From Phreatobacter sp. (GTDB lineage Bacteria > Pseudomonadota > Alphaproteobacteria > Rhizobiales > Phreatobacteraceae): DNA of 64,000 nucleotides. A program made the position numbers and the translations under genes. The first letter of the stretch is position 1. Each line of letters opens with the position of its first letter. The stretch spans positions 29,839 through 93,838 of the forward strand of contig NZ_JALHMP010000004.1 of the NCBI RefSeq assembly GCF_022843985.1, written 5' to 3'. The notes beneath the pieces were generated by a model. The model was not told the origin of the DNA and did not search any database. It saw only the letters and a program-made list of their open reading frames with translations. Below, piece after piece: positions 25,689-34,793 of the stretch.

Positions 25689-26348
25689 CGTTGTGCGGCC
25701 CTCCTGTCGCGGGGTGACGCCGGGGAGCCGTTGCGATTCCGCAACAGATCGGCGTCAACCCTCTTTTTTTATCCGTCCCCCTTCCGTGCCACGAAAGGGA
25801 CCGTGATCCGGCTAAAGGGGCGTCAGAAAAACAACCCCGATTTCAGTTGGTTAGCCGGGGGACGGATCGTTACGGCACCGAAATGCGGCTGGCATGGACA
25901 TCGGCTGACCTGCCTCTCCACCCCCCTGCGCCCTGCCGGGCCCCAGGGTACTGGCCAAGGGAATTTGAAATTTGCCGATTCATCAGGGGGTTGAAACGCC
26001 GGGCCGCCGAAACCGAAATCCGGGGGGAGTCAAGCGCCCCGCCTTAACCATTTATTAATGGAAATCCGTTGCCGGGTCCGAAGCCCCTGTGTATCAATCG
26101 GGTCACTCGGGGGGGCCACCTCGGGCTTCAAGGAAGAGATGACGCGCGCAGCCCGCAACATAGGGCAGAGGAGTATTGTGTCTCGTACGAGACGCGGTGT
26201 CTCCTTGAGCAACGTCAGTTTTCTGATGGAAGCCTTGGGGTGAAGACTTCAGGCTGCTGTCGCTTGACGGCGGTCGGGGCACTCTTCGAAATGAAAAACC
26301 TTGGAACAATTGAGGCGCGCGCCCAGACATTGGGTGTGTGAGCGAACC
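25689..26348. other. 660-base non-coding interval between rpsT and the dnaA locus (candidate origin/regulatory region)
   Basis: No convincing gene on either strand, and base composition is more AT-rich than the neighbours. It contains GANTC sites at 25735, 25977 and 26027 and an exact CtrA box at 26044. It also holds a near match to the Caulobacter DnaA G-box (TGATACACA, minus strand, 26096-26088) and a perfect 14-base palindrome GTCTCGTACGAGAC at 26180-26193. AT-rich patches lie around 25960-25975. I see no cluster of consensus DnaA boxes, so calling it the replication origin would be speculation. Confidence 0.35.
26044..26058. promoter_or_regulatory. Perfect CtrA box TTAA-N7-TTAA
   Basis: TTAA, seven bases, TTAA, with the extended half-site TTAACCAT, embedded in the small palindrome CCATTTATTAATGG. 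CtrA is the alphaproteobacterial cell-cycle master regulator. A GAGTC methylation site lies 13 bases upstream. Confidence 0.6.
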
Positions 26349-26795
26349 ATGGCGCATGCGCAAGAGGCCGGCTACGCCGGTGACACGACACCCGAAGACA
26401 GCCTTGCGAGTCTGACGCGCGACGCCTCCGCCCAGTTGGTGGATGTCCGCACCACGGCGGAATGGGCCTATATCGGAGCGCCCGACCTGAAGGCCGCCGG
26501 ACGCGAGGCCATCCGCGTCGAGTGGCAGATATTCCCCGCCATGGGCGTCAACCCGGATTTCGTCGCCAGCCTCGCCGCCAAGCTCGCGGAGCGCGGCACC
26601 CCGAAGGACGCGCCCCTCTATTTCCTCTGCCGCTCGGGCGTCAGGTCCAAGGCGGCGGCGATCGCCATGACGGCGGCCGGCTACACCCAATGCTTCAACG
26701 TCACCGGCGGCTTCGAGGGCCCCCATGACGCGGAGGGACGTCGCGGTACCAAGGCCGGATGGAAGGCGGCCGGCCTTCCCTGGATCCAGCCCTGA
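26349..26795 (+). CDS. Rhodanese-like sulfurtransferase domain protein
   Basis: A 148-residue single-domain rhodanese. The active-site loop is CRSGVRSKAAA, with the catalytic Cys near residue 97, and the N-terminal LVDVRTTAEWAYIGAPDL is the family's first conserved block. A tail PHDAEGRRGTKAGWKAAGLPW is typical of alphaproteobacterial members. ATG 26349 is chosen as the conserved start. It lies immediately upstream of dnaA on the same strand. Its role is unknown; single-domain rhodaneses carry persulfide sulfur. Confidence 0.9.
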   Translation: MAHAQEAGYAGDTTPEDSLASLTRDASAQLVDVRTTAEWAYIGAPDLKAAGREAIRVEWQIFPAMGVNPDFVASLAAKLAERGTPKDAPLYFLCRSGVRSKAAAIAMTAAGYTQCFNVTGGFEGPHDAEGRRGTKAGWKAAGLPWIQP

Positions 26796-26887
26796 GACGT
26801 GGTCCTGCGCCCGTCTGCCGATCTCGCGTGATCACCGCGTACCCGCTCCCCCATTTCATTCCCCGGACTTTTTGATTGGAGACCTTC

Positions 26888-28363
26888 GTGTTTGCCACTT
26901 CTGAACGCGTCCGCGAAACGACCGAAGGCAAGACTGATACGATGAGCGATTCCATGCGAGCCGGCGCCATCTGGGAACGTGTCGGCCGGCGCCTGCGCGC
27001 CGAACTCGGCGAGGATGTCTTCTCCAGCTGGTTCAAGAGCATCGAGATCGATCTGGCCGAGCACGACGCGGTGCGCCTGTCGGTGCCGACGCGGTTTCTC
27101 AAGAGCTGGATCGACCACCATTACAAGGACCGCATCATCACCCGCTGGTCGGAGGAGGCCGAGCGGCCGGTGACCATCGACGTCGTCGTGCGCACGGCGG
27201 CGAGCGCCCGCACCCTTACACGCTCCAAGCCCGTGGACGAGGCCGCCCGCCCGGCATCGCCGGCCGCCGCTCCGCAGCGCGCCCAGGACGGCCACCATCT
27301 CTCGGCGGCGCAGAACACGCTGGGCGGATCGCCGCTCGACCCGCGCCTGACCTTCGAGACCTTCGTCCAGGGCCGGTCCAACACGCTCGCCCGCGCCGCG
27401 GCCCTGCAGGTGGCGCAGTCGCGGCCGACCGACGCGGTGCTGTTCAACCCGCTCTACATCCATGCCGGCGTCGGCCTCGGCAAGACGCATCTGCTGCAGG
27501 CCGTGGCCGGCACCGCCCAGGCCGGCGGCCGGCGCGTGCTCTATCTGACGGCGGAGAAATTCACGTTCGGCTTCGTCGCCGCCCTGAAGAACCAGACGGC
27601 CATCGCCTTCAAGGAGGCGCTGCGCAACATCGACCTCCTCATCATCGACGACCTGCAGTTCCTCCAGGGCAAGCAGACCCAGGCCGAGTTCTGCCACACG
27701 CTGAACGCCCTGATCGATGCCGGCCGGCAGATCGTCGTCGCCGGCGACCGCCCGCCCTCCGATCTCGAGAACCTCGACGAGCGGGTCCGTTCGCGCCTTG
27801 CCGGCGGCCTCACCGTCGAGATCGGTGCGCTGGACGAGAACCTGCGCTTCGACATCCTCAAGCAGAAGCTGGTCCATGCCCGCGCCCAGCATCCCGGCTT
27901 CGATGTCCCGCCGGCAGTGATGAGCTATGTCGCCAAGAACGTCACCCAGAACGGCCGCGATCTCGACGGCGCCTTCAACCGGCTCATCGCCACCAATCGC
28001 CTGACCAACCAGCCGGTGACCGTGGAGATGGCCGAGCGCTCCATCCGCGATCTCGTCCGCATCCCCGAGCCGAAGCGGGTGAAGATCGAGGACATCCAGA
28101 AGATCGTGGCGCAGCATTACAATGTCAGCCGGTCCGACATCCTGTCCTCCCGGCGCACGGCGACCGTCGTCCGGCCGCGCCAGATCGCCATGTATCTGGC
28201 CAAGACCATGACGTTGCGCTCGCTGCCCGAGATCGGCCGGCGTTTCGGCGGCCGCGACCACACGACCGTGCTCCATGCCGTGCGCAAGATCGAGGGCCTG
28301 GTCGGCCAGGATCCGGCCCTGAGCGAGGAGGTCGAAGCGCTGAAGCGCCGTCTCAACGACTGA
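26888..28363 (+). CDS. dnaA: Chromosomal replication initiator DnaA
   Basis: ATP-dependent initiator that melts the origin. The 491-residue product has domain I ([25 protein letters not shown]), a variable Ala/Pro-rich linker, and an AAA+ domain with Walker [11 protein letters not shown] near residues 194-203. Walker B is [10 protein letters not shown] near 250, and the C-terminal DNA-binding domain carries the signature [18 protein letters not shown] 26888 is preferred because GGAG lies six bases upstream. TTG 26876 and ATG 26942 are alternatives. Confidence 0.97.
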   Translation: MFATSERVRETTEGKTDTMSDSMRAGAIWERVGRRLRAELGEDVFSSWFKSIEIDLAEHDAVRLSVPTRFLKSWIDHHYKDRIITRWSEEAERPVTIDVVVRTAASARTLTRSKPVDEAARPASPAAAPQRAQDGHHLSAAQNTLGGSPLDPRLTFETFVQGRSNTLARAAALQVAQSRPTDAVLFNPLYIHAGVGLGKTHLLQAVAGTAQAGGRRVLYLTAEKFTFGFVAALKNQTAIAFKEALRNIDLLIIDDLQFLQGKQTQAEFCHTLNALIDAGRQIVVAGDRPPSDLENLDERVRSRLAGGLTVEIGALDENLRFDILKQKLVHARAQHPGFDVPPAVMSYVAKNVTQNGRDLDGAFNRLIATNRLTNQPVTVEMAERSIRDLVRIPEPKRVKIEDIQKIVAQHYNVSRSDILSSRRTATVVRPRQIAMYLAKTMTLRSLPEIGRRFGGRDHTTVLHAVRKIEGLVGQDPALSEEVEALKRRLND

Positions 28364-28411
28364 GGCGCCGCGCAGCGCCGGACGGATCCGCACATCAGGT
28401 CAGGACGGGGC

Positions 28412-28840
28412 TCAGCACTGTCCGGGGCCGCGGCGATAGGGCCGCGCGTCCCGCTGGGCCGCCGCGAGAGCGGCCATGGCATCGTCCGCGGTGCGGGCGC
28501 TCGCAAGGGCATTCTCATAGGCAGTGACGCCCAGGGCGGTCATCGGCCCGGAATCGAAGCCGATCCGGAACAGGCGCTGGTTCAGGCGCGGGTCGTAGCC
28601 CACCGCCTCGACGGCCCTGACGCAGACATCCCCCACCGTGACGACACGGATCGACACCGTGAGGCGGTTGTTGCGCGACTCCACGTCGCCGCGGCCGCTT
28701 TGGCCGCCGCCGTCGAAGGACTGCGCATAAGCGTTGAACTGTGCGAGGGCGGGCTGGGGCGACGACCCGACGAGGGCGGCGCCGAACGTGAGAGCGGCGG
28801 CCGTCAGGCCGGCGCCAAGCGTGATGCGGGTCTTCGCCAT
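28412..28840 (-). CDS. Secreted protein of unknown function
   Basis: A 142-residue protein with a clear signal peptide (MAKTRITLGAGLTAAALTF..., cleavage after PALA, near residue 33). The mature part is small and soluble, with SRNNRLTVSIRVVTVGDVCVRAVEAVGYDPRLNQRLFRIGFD and an Ala-rich helix before a C-terminal RRGPGQC. Two cysteines (in GDVCVR and at the last residue) could form a disulfide. I do not recognise the family. It lies between dnaA and dnaN on the opposite strand. Confidence 0.75.
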   Translation of the reverse strand: MAKTRITLGAGLTAAALTFGAALVGSSPQPALAQFNAYAQSFDGGGQSGRGDVESRNNRLTVSIRVVTVGDVCVRAVEAVGYDPRLNQRLFRIGFDSGPMTALGVTAYENALASARTADDAMAALAAAQRDARPYRRGPGQC

Positions 28841-29113
28841 GGCTGGTCTCCGTCTCGCCCCCGCGAGGTATCGGTGGGACGCATGCTGGACAGATCATGT
28901 GTCGGGGCGTCGACGGCAAGGACCCGCGGAGGTTTCAGGCCTTCGGCCGGGCGCCACGGCGGCGGGCCGCAGGGCGATGACGAAAAGCACGTGGATAGGC
29001 CCGTACCGGCTGGCCTTGCCCTTGCATCATGCTGCGCCGCGGGGTTGACTGACGCCCCTTGTTTTCGGGGCTCCGGATCGCCGGGACCTCCTGAGTCGTT
29101 TGGAGCAGCATTG

Positions 29114-30232
29114 ATGAAGGTCACCGTCGAGCGGGCCCAGCTCCTGAAATCCCTCGGCCATGTCCATCGCGTCGTCGAGCGCCGCAACACGATCCCCGTC
29201 CTGTCGAACGTGCTGATGAAGGCCGAGGGCACGGCGCTCCGCCTCAAGGCGACGGATCTCGACATCGAGGTGGTGGAGACCCTGCCGGCCGAGGTCGCGA
29301 CCGCCGGCGGCACCACCGTCCCCGCCCACATGATCTACGACATCGTCCGCAAGCTCCCCGACGGGTCGCAGATCCAGCTGGAGATGATTGGCGACAAGGG
29401 CACGCTTGCCGTCAAGGCCGGCCGCTCCCGCTTCACCCTGCAGACCATTCCCGAGAGCGACTTCCCCGACATCGCCGCCGGCGACATGTCCCACAGCTTC
29501 CAGCTGCCCGCCGGCCATCTGAAGCGCCTCATCGACAAGACGCAGTTCGCCATCTCCACCGAGGAGACGCGCTACTATCTCAACGGCATCTATCTCCATG
29601 TCGTCGAGAAGGGCGGCCAGAGCCTGATCCGCGCCGTCGCCACCGACGGCCACCGCCTCGCCCAGGTCGAGTTCGAGGCCCCGGCCGGCGCCGCCGGCAT
29701 GCCGGGCGTCATCGTGCCGCGCAAGACAGTGGCCGAGGTCCAGCGCCTCGCCGACTCGCCGGATGCGAGCGTCACCGTCGAGCTCTCCACCGCCAAGGTG
29801 CGCTTCCGCTTCGGCGAGACGGTGCTGACCTCCAAGCTGATCGACGGCACCTTCCCGGACTATGCCCGCGTCATCCCCCTGGCCAACGACAAGATCCTCA
29901 CCGTCGAGAAGGGCGAGTTCGCCGCCGCCGTCGACCGTGTCTCGACCGTCTCCTCCGAACGCGGCCGTGCCGTGAAGCTCTCGGCGAGCGAGGGCAAGCT
30001 GACCCTGTCGGTGACCAATCCCGATTCCGGCAGCGCCACCGAGGAGCTCGAGGTCTCCTACGAGGCCGACGGCATCGATATCGGCTTCAACTCGCGTTAC
30101 CTGCTCGACATCACCAGCCAGGTCGATGGCGACACGATCGAGCTGAAACTGGCCGATCCCGGCTCGCCCACCCTCATCCACGACCCAGCCGGGCCCGGCG
30201 CCCTCTACGTGCTCATGCCGATGCGGGTCTGA
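29114..30232 (+). CDS. dnaN: DNA polymerase III beta clamp
   Basis: Sliding clamp that tethers DNA polymerase III. The 372-residue protein shows the three-domain clamp fold, with [34 protein letters not shown] at the start and [11 protein letters not shown] in the middle. The C-terminal PMRV ending is typical. GGAG lies nine bases before ATG 29114. It follows dnaA after a 750-base gap holding a minus-strand gene, and precedes folD with five bases of spacing, suggesting cotranscription. Confidence 0.97.
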   Translation: MKVTVERAQLLKSLGHVHRVVERRNTIPVLSNVLMKAEGTALRLKATDLDIEVVETLPAEVATAGGTTVPAHMIYDIVRKLPDGSQIQLEMIGDKGTLAVKAGRSRFTLQTIPESDFPDIAAGDMSHSFQLPAGHLKRLIDKTQFAISTEETRYYLNGIYLHVVEKGGQSLIRAVATDGHRLAQVEFEAPAGAAGMPGVIVPRKTVAEVQRLADSPDASVTVELSTAKVRFRFGETVLTSKLIDGTFPDYARVIPLANDKILTVEKGEFAAAVDRVSTVSSERGRAVKLSASEGKLTLSVTNPDSGSATEELEVSYEADGIDIGFNSRYLLDITSQVDGDTIELKLADPGSPTLIHDPAGPGALYVLMPMRV

Positions 30233-30237
30233 CCGCC

Positions 30238-31146
30238 GTGGCTGCCACCCGTATCGACGGCAAGGCCGTCGCCGCCCGCATTCTCGACCAGGTCAAGACC
30301 AGCGCCGCGGCCTTCAGGGCGGCCCAGGGGCGCCCCCCGGGCCTCGCCGTCGTGCTGGTCGGCGAGGACCCGGCGAGCCAGGTCTATGTCCGCAACAAGG
30401 GCCGCGAGGCCGATGCCGCGGGGTTCCGCTCGGAGCAGCACAGCCTGCCGGTCACGACCAGCGAGGCCACGCTTCTCTCCCTCGTGGCCAAGCTCAATGC
30501 CGATCCCGGCATCGACGGCATTCTGGTCCAGCTGCCCCTGCCCAAGGGCATCGACACGGAAACCGTGCTGCTCGCCATCGACCCTGCCAAGGATGTCGAC
30601 GGCTTCCATCCCGTCAATGTCGGCCTGCTCGGCACCGGCGCCGCGGACAGGGCCCTCGTGCCCTGCACCCCGGCCGGCGCGGTGATCCTGGTCGAGAGCG
30701 TCCTGGGCCCCTCCCTCGCCGGCAAGCATGCCGTCGTCGTCGGCCGCTCCAACATCGTCGGCAAGCCGGTGGCCCAGCTCCTGCTGCAGCGCGACGCCAC
30801 CGTCACCATCGCCCATTCCCGCACGGCGGACCTGCCGGCGATCTGCCGCATGGCGGATATCCTGGTGGCCGCGGTCGGCCGTCCCGAGATGATCCGCGGC
30901 GACTGGGTGAAGCCCGGCGCCGTCGTCATCGACGTCGGCATCAACCGCATTGCCGCCCCGGAAAAGGGCGAGGGCAAGACGCGACTCGTCGGCGACGTCG
31001 CGACCGAGGAGGCGGCGGTCCATGCCGCCGCCATCACGCCGGTGCCCGGCGGCGTCGGGCCGATGACCATCGCGCTGCTCATGGCCAATACCCTGGCCGC
31101 CGCCCATCTGCGCGCCGGCCTGCCGCGGCCGGCTTTCGGCGCCTGA
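30238..31146 (+). CDS. folD: Bifunctional methylenetetrahydrofolate dehydrogenase/cyclohydrolase
   Basis: Interconverts methylene-, methenyl- and formyl-tetrahydrofolate in one-carbon metabolism. The 302-residue protein has the substrate motif [22 protein letters not shown] (catalytic Tyr and Lys) and [13 protein letters not shown]. The NADP site is [17 protein letters not shown], and the C-terminal [14 protein letters not shown] is present. The start is GTG 30238, five bases after the dnaN stop. In an organism using the ethylmalonyl-CoA pathway it could serve C1 assimilation as well as biosynthesis. Confidence 0.96.
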   Translation: MAATRIDGKAVAARILDQVKTSAAAFRAAQGRPPGLAVVLVGEDPASQVYVRNKGREADAAGFRSEQHSLPVTTSEATLLSLVAKLNADPGIDGILVQLPLPKGIDTETVLLAIDPAKDVDGFHPVNVGLLGTGAADRALVPCTPAGAVILVESVLGPSLAGKHAVVVGRSNIVGKPVAQLLLQRDATVTIAHSRTADLPAICRMADILVAAVGRPEMIRGDWVKPGAVVIDVGINRIAAPEKGEGKTRLVGDVATEEAAVHAAAITPVPGGVGPMTIALLMANTLAAAHLRAGLPRPAFGA

Positions 31147-31179
31147 TGCGGACCAGCGCCGGCACGCGCCTCACGCAAC

Positions 31180-31208
31180 CTTGATTTTGCGCGCCGGAGG
31201 CTCGATAT
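31180..31208 (+). promoter_or_regulatory. Candidate promoter upstream of grpE
   Basis: CTTGAT at 31180-31185 and CGATAT at 31203-31208 with a 17-base spacer, ending 35 bases before the grpE ATG. The CTTGA core resembles the -35 element of alphaproteobacterial heat-shock sigma-32 promoters, but the -10 match is poor. Confidence 0.35.
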
Positions 31209-31243
31209 CCGGGCCACCCCTTTTCCATCACAGGCGAGACGCC

Positions 31244-31852
31244 ATGACCAACCCGAAGAACGGGCACGATGAAGTGCCGATCGACGAGGCCAACCCGACC
31301 GCCGAGGCCACCGAGACCCCCGAGACCCTGGCCGATGCCGGCCCCGCTCTCCTCGCCGCCGCCCAGGCCGAGGCGCGCGACATGAAGGACCGCATGCTGC
31401 GCACCCTGGCGGAGATGGAGAATCTCAGGAAGCGCACCGAGCGCGAGGTGGTCGACGCCCGCACCTATGGCGTCACGTCCTTCGCCCGCGACATGCTGAA
31501 CGTCGCCGACAACATGCGCCGCGCCTTCGAGACCATGCCCGACGAGGCCCGGCCCACCGACGGCCCGCTGAAAGCCTTCGTCGAGGGCATCGACCTGACC
31601 GAGCGCGAGCTTCTCAAGACGCTTGAGAAGCACGGCGTCAGGAAGATCGCCCCGGACGGGCAGAAATTCGACCCGAACCTGCACCAGGCCATGTTCGAGA
31701 TTCCCAATGCCGAGGTCCCCAAGGGCACCGTCGTGCAGACCGTCCAGGCCGGCTTCGTCATCGGCGAGCGGGTGCTGCGCCCCGCCCTGGTCGGTGTCTC
31801 CACCGGCGGCCCGAAGGCCGCCCCCCAGGCCGCCGCCTCCGACGACGCCTGA
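31244..31852 (+). CDS. grpE: Nucleotide exchange factor GrpE
   Basis: Releases ADP from DnaK in the chaperone cycle. The 202-residue protein has an acidic, disordered N-terminus and a long coiled-coil AQAEARDMKDRMLRTLAEMENLRKR. The C-terminal beta domain carries the family's FDPNLHQAMFEIPNAEVPKGTVVQ and GFVIGERVLRPALVGVS. ATG 31244 is chosen for the natural N-terminus MTNPKNGHDEV. No hrcA or dnaK gene is in the window. Confidence 0.96.
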   Translation: MTNPKNGHDEVPIDEANPTAEATETPETLADAGPALLAAAQAEARDMKDRMLRTLAEMENLRKRTEREVVDARTYGVTSFARDMLNVADNMRRAFETMPDEARPTDGPLKAFVEGIDLTERELLKTLEKHGVRKIAPDGQKFDPNLHQAMFEIPNAEVPKGTVVQTVQAGFVIGERVLRPALVGVSTGGPKAAPQAAASDDA

Positions 31853-31857
31853 CCGCC

Positions 31858-32478
31858 ATGACCGGGCTCCTGCCCTGGCTCGAATGGGCAGGCGTCGCGG
31901 TCTTCGCCCTCACCGGCGCCCTGGTGGCGGCGCGCAAGCAGATGGACCCCTTCGGCTTCGTCCTGCTCGGCACCGTCACCGGCATCGGTGGCGGCACGCT
32001 GCGCGACGTCCTGCTCGGCATCCGGCCGGTGCCCTGGATCCTCGATCCGGCGGTGGTGATCATCTGCGCCGCGGTGTCGCTCGCAGCCTTCGTCTCCGCC
32101 CATCATTTCGAGCGCGAGGGCCGCACCCGCGTCATCCTCTGGGCCGACGCCCTCGGCCTCGCCCTGTTCACGGTGACCGGCACAGCCAAGGCCCTGGAAG
32201 CCGGCGCGCCGGCCATTTCCGCCGTGCTGCTCGGCGTCGTCACCGCGACCTTCGGCGGCATCATCCGCGACATCCTGGCCGGCGACGTGCCGCTGGCGCT
32301 GCGCCGCGACGTCTATGTCACCGCCTCGCTCGCCGGCGCCGTCGCCTTCGCCCTGGCCAACCGCTTCGTCTCGCCCGATCTCGACGATCTCTGCGGCTTT
32401 GCCGTGGCCTTCGCCATCCGCGGCCTCGCCATCCGCCACGGCTGGTCGCTGCCGACCTACGGCAAGCGTGATGGGTAG
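31858..32478 (+). CDS. TRIC-type membrane channel protein (UPF0126)
   Basis: A 206-residue membrane protein of about seven helices made of two three-helix repeats. Each repeat has the conserved glycine-rich kink: GFVLLGTVTGIGGGTLRDVLLG and AVLLGVVTATFGGIIRDILAGDVP. Bacterial TRIC homologues conduct monovalent cations, and the physiological role is unclear. It starts five bases after grpE stops and probably shares its transcript. Confidence 0.9.
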   Translation: MTGLLPWLEWAGVAVFALTGALVAARKQMDPFGFVLLGTVTGIGGGTLRDVLLGIRPVPWILDPAVVIICAAVSLAAFVSAHHFEREGRTRVILWADALGLALFTVTGTAKALEAGAPAISAVLLGVVTATFGGIIRDILAGDVPLALRRDVYVTASLAGAVAFALANRFVSPDLDDLCGFAVAFAIRGLAIRHGWSLPTYGKRDG

Positions 32479-32576
32479 GTCCTAGATCTAGGATTTATGT
32501 CCTTGACAGCGCAACGCTGATAGGCTAGGTTTTCGGCACGTTCGGGAGCTGCGCCCTGCTGATGCCGCAGAGAATT

Positions 32577-32615
32577 CGTGGATGCCCGGGACGAGCCCGG
32601 GCATGACGGGCTGAG
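32577..32615. repeat. Palindromic intergenic repeat, family A
   Basis: Arms GATGCCCGGG and CCCGGGCAT around ACGAG, flanked by CGTG and GACGGGCTGA. It is the first of four copies around the GIY-YIG gene. Confidence 0.8.
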
Positions 32616-32660
32616 GTTCTAAAGCCACCCTGGTTGGGCAGTGGCGCCGCCCCTTCCGCG

Positions 32661-32692
32661 TCCTGCCCGGGCTTGTCCCGGGCATCCACGAC
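32661..32692. repeat. Palindromic intergenic repeat, family A (inverted orientation)
   Basis: The reverse-oriented copy: TGCCCGGG, CTTGT, CCCGGGCATCCACGAC. It faces the copy at 32577, so the two together can form a longer cruciform or BIME-like unit. It ends 31 bases before the GIY-YIG start. Confidence 0.8.
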
Positions 32693-32723
32693 TTGCTTCA
32701 CTACCCTCCTCTTGGAGGTCCCC

Positions 32724-33020
32724 ATGGAACGCGCTCGTGGCGGATGGGTGTACATCATCACCAACAGACGCGACGGCGTGCTCTACACCGGCGTCACCGG
32801 CGACATCGCGCGCCGGGCTTTCGAGCACCGCACCGGCGCCTATCCCGGTTTCACCCGGCGCTATGGCCTGAAGCTTCTGGTCTGGATGGAGCGCTACGAG
32901 GATATCCGGGACGCCATCCGGCGCGAGAAGGCCATCAAGCACTGGCCGCGCGCCTGGAAGGTGCGGCTGATCCACGACACGAACCCGGACTGGCGCGATC
33001 TCTACGAGGACCTCGCGTAA
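32724..33020 (+). CDS. Small GIY-YIG domain protein
   Basis: A 98-residue stand-alone GIY-YIG nuclease domain. The signature is VYIITNRRDGVLYTGVTGDIARR (residues 9-31), where YII and YTG replace the GIY and YIG elements. The catalytic Arg lies in DIARRAFEHR, and KLLVWMERYEDIRDAIRREKAIKHWPR is the family's second half. TTGGAGG precedes ATG 32724. These single-domain proteins are common in this order and of unknown role. It sits between two inward-facing pairs of family A palindromes, which suggests association with the repeats. Confidence 0.9.
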   Translation: MERARGGWVYIITNRRDGVLYTGVTGDIARRAFEHRTGAYPGFTRRYGLKLLVWMERYEDIRDAIRREKAIKHWPRAWKVRLIHDTNPDWRDLYEDLA

Positions 33021-33043
33021 GCGGTGGTCATTGATCAAAGCAA

Positions 33044-33078
33044 GTCGTGGATGCCCGGGCCGAGCCCGGGCATGACGC
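33044..33078. repeat. Palindromic intergenic repeat, family A
   Basis: GTCGTGGATGCCCGGG, CCGAG, CCCGGGCATGACGC, the third copy in this interval, 24 bases after the GIY-YIG stop. Confidence 0.8.
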
Positions 33079-33120
33079 GGAGGGGGCGGAGCCATGGAAG
33101 AATGCGCGGCGGAACCTCAG

Positions 33121-33156
33121 CCCGTCATGCCCGGGCTCGGCCCGGGCATCCACGAC
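33121..33156. repeat. Palindromic intergenic repeat, family A (inverted orientation)
   Basis: CGTCATGCCCGGG, CTCGG, CCCGGGCATCCACGAC, facing the copy at 33044. It ends 20 bases before the hisS stop, so it may also stop hisS transcription. Confidence 0.8.
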
Positions 33157-33176
33157 TTCCCTTCAGGCCCCGCCCC

Positions 33177-34760
33177 TCACCGCCCCGCCAGAAGCTCCCG
33201 GATCTTCGCCACCAGCTCGCCGCGCTTCGCCGCGAACTGGGCCGGGCGGGAAGCGCGCCATTCGGCATTGTCGGTGATGGTCTTGGCGGCCTCGGCGCCG
33301 GCAACGAGGTCCTTGATCATCACCTCGCCGGCCTCGCGCTCGTTCGAGCCCTGGATGATGACGGCCGGGGCGTTGCGCCGGTCGGCATACTTCATCTGCG
33401 CCTTCATGCCGGAAGCGCCGAGATACATCTCGGCGCGGATGCCGGCATCGCGGAGGTCTGAGACCATTCGCTGATACTCAGCGATCTGGTCGCGGTCCAT
33501 GACGAGCACGACGACGGGGCCAATGGGCTTTGCCGCGCCCAGCTTGCCGAGGGATTTGAGGGCTGCCGCGAGGCGGGAGACGCCGATGGAGAAGCCGGTG
33601 GCCGGCACCTCCTCGCCGCGGAAACGGGCGACGAGCCCGTCATAGCGGCCGCCGCCGGCGACCGAACCGAAGCGCACCACCTGCCCGTCCTCGTTGGTGA
33701 CGGGGAAGGTCAGTTCCACCTCATAGACGGGGCCGGTATAGTACTCGAGACCGCGGACGACGGAGGGGTCGATTGATATCTGGCGCGGTGAGTATCCCGC
33801 GCCGGTAGAAAGCGACGCGATAACCTCTAGCTCCTCCAAGCCTTGGAGGAATTTTTCATTTTCAGGAAGAGAACGGCGCAGCCTCTGCACCCTGTCCCAA
33901 TTCCCATAGTCGAAAAACAATATTCCTTCATCGATGCGCGTAGACACTTCAACGAGAGGCCTTTCCCGAACTCGCGAGCGCGACTCGAAGCGCACCGTCG
34001 TTGGGTCGCCACCATTAACGTAGGTGAGGACAATACCAATCTGCTCGTCGGACAAATCAGCGCCAGCCGTGAGATCGCCGCTTTCATCCAAGCGTCCTGG
34101 CCCGAGCAAACGCGCAACCTCGCCTGCTCCAAACTTGTCGAGCTTGTCGATGGCGCGGAGCACCGTCAGCCGCCGCCCCGCGTTCTCACTCCCACCGAGG
34201 CCGATGGCCTCCATCACGCCGTCGAGCACCTTGCGGTTGTTGACCCGCACCACATAGTCGCCGCGGGCAATGCCGAGCTTCTCCATCGTGTCGGCCGCCA
34301 TCATGCAGATCTCGGCATCCGCCGCCGGCGAGGCGGAGCCCACCGTATCGGCGTCGAACTGCATGAACTGGCGGAAGCGGCCCGGCCCCGGCTTCTCGTT
34401 GCGGAAGACATAGCCGGCCCGGTAGCTGCGATAGGGCTTCGGCAGGGCGTCGAAATGCTCGGCGACATAACGGGCGAGCGGGGCCGTCAGGTCGTAGCGG
34501 AGCGACAGCCACTGCTCGTCATCGTCCTGGAAGGAGAAGACGCCCTCGTTCGGGCGGTCCTGGTCGGGCAGGAACTTGCCGAGCGCGTCGGTGAACTCGA
34601 TGGCCGGGGTCTCCACCGCCTCGAAGCCGTAGAGCTCGTAGACCCCGCGGATCGTGTCGAGCATGGCATTGACGCCGGCGATCTCGGCGGCGTCGCGGTC
34701 GACGAAGCCGCGCGGCAGGCGGGCGAGCGTGCCGGGCTTCTTCTTCGGGGCATCGGACAT
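33177..34760 (-). CDS. hisS: Histidyl-tRNA synthetase with an atypical internal segment
   Basis: Charges tRNA-His. The 527-residue protein has class II motif 2 ([29 protein letters not shown]), a histidine-binding [14 protein letters not shown], motif 3 [12 protein letters not shown] and a C-terminal anticodon-binding domain. It is longer than enterobacterial HisRS (about 424) but normal for alphaproteobacteria. Between roughly 33770 and 34150 the DNA is visibly less GC-rich than its surroundings, and codons rare elsewhere here (ATA, CTA, TCA, AAA) become frequent. The reading frame is intact. A recombined segment from a less GC-rich donor would explain this. Confidence 0.95.
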   Translation of the reverse strand: MSDAPKKKPGTLARLPRGFVDRDAAEIAGVNAMLDTIRGVYELYGFEAVETPAIEFTDALGKFLPDQDRPNEGVFSFQDDDEQWLSLRYDLTAPLARYVAEHFDALPKPYRSYRAGYVFRNEKPGPGRFRQFMQFDADTVGSASPAADAEICMMAADTMEKLGIARGDYVVRVNNRKVLDGVMEAIGLGGSENAGRRLTVLRAIDKLDKFGAGEVARLLGPGRLDESGDLTAGADLSDEQIGIVLTYVNGGDPTTVRFESRSRVRERPLVEVSTRIDEGILFFDYGNWDRVQRLRRSLPENEKFLQGLEELEVIASLSTGAGYSPRQISIDPSVVRGLEYYTGPVYEVELTFPVTNEDGQVVRFGSVAGGGRYDGLVARFRGEEVPATGFSIGVSRLAAALKSLGKLGAAKPIGPVVVLVMDRDQIAEYQRMVSDLRDAGIRAEMYLGASGMKAQMKYADRRNAPAVIIQGSNEREAGEVMIKDLVAGAEAAKTITDNAEWRASRPAQFAAKRGELVAKIRELLAGR

Positions 34761-34793
34761 GGCGGTCTTCCGGCAGAAACGTGAGGCGGCTTG

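Noticed and set aside
25689..26348. A definite oriC call
   Set aside because: No cluster of consensus DnaA boxes is visible, and many relatives have the origin elsewhere. It was kept only as a candidate region.
32724..33020. GIY-YIG gene as a homing endonuclease or intron relic
   Set aside because: It is a stand-alone 98-residue domain with its own ribosome-binding site and no intron or interrupted gene around it.
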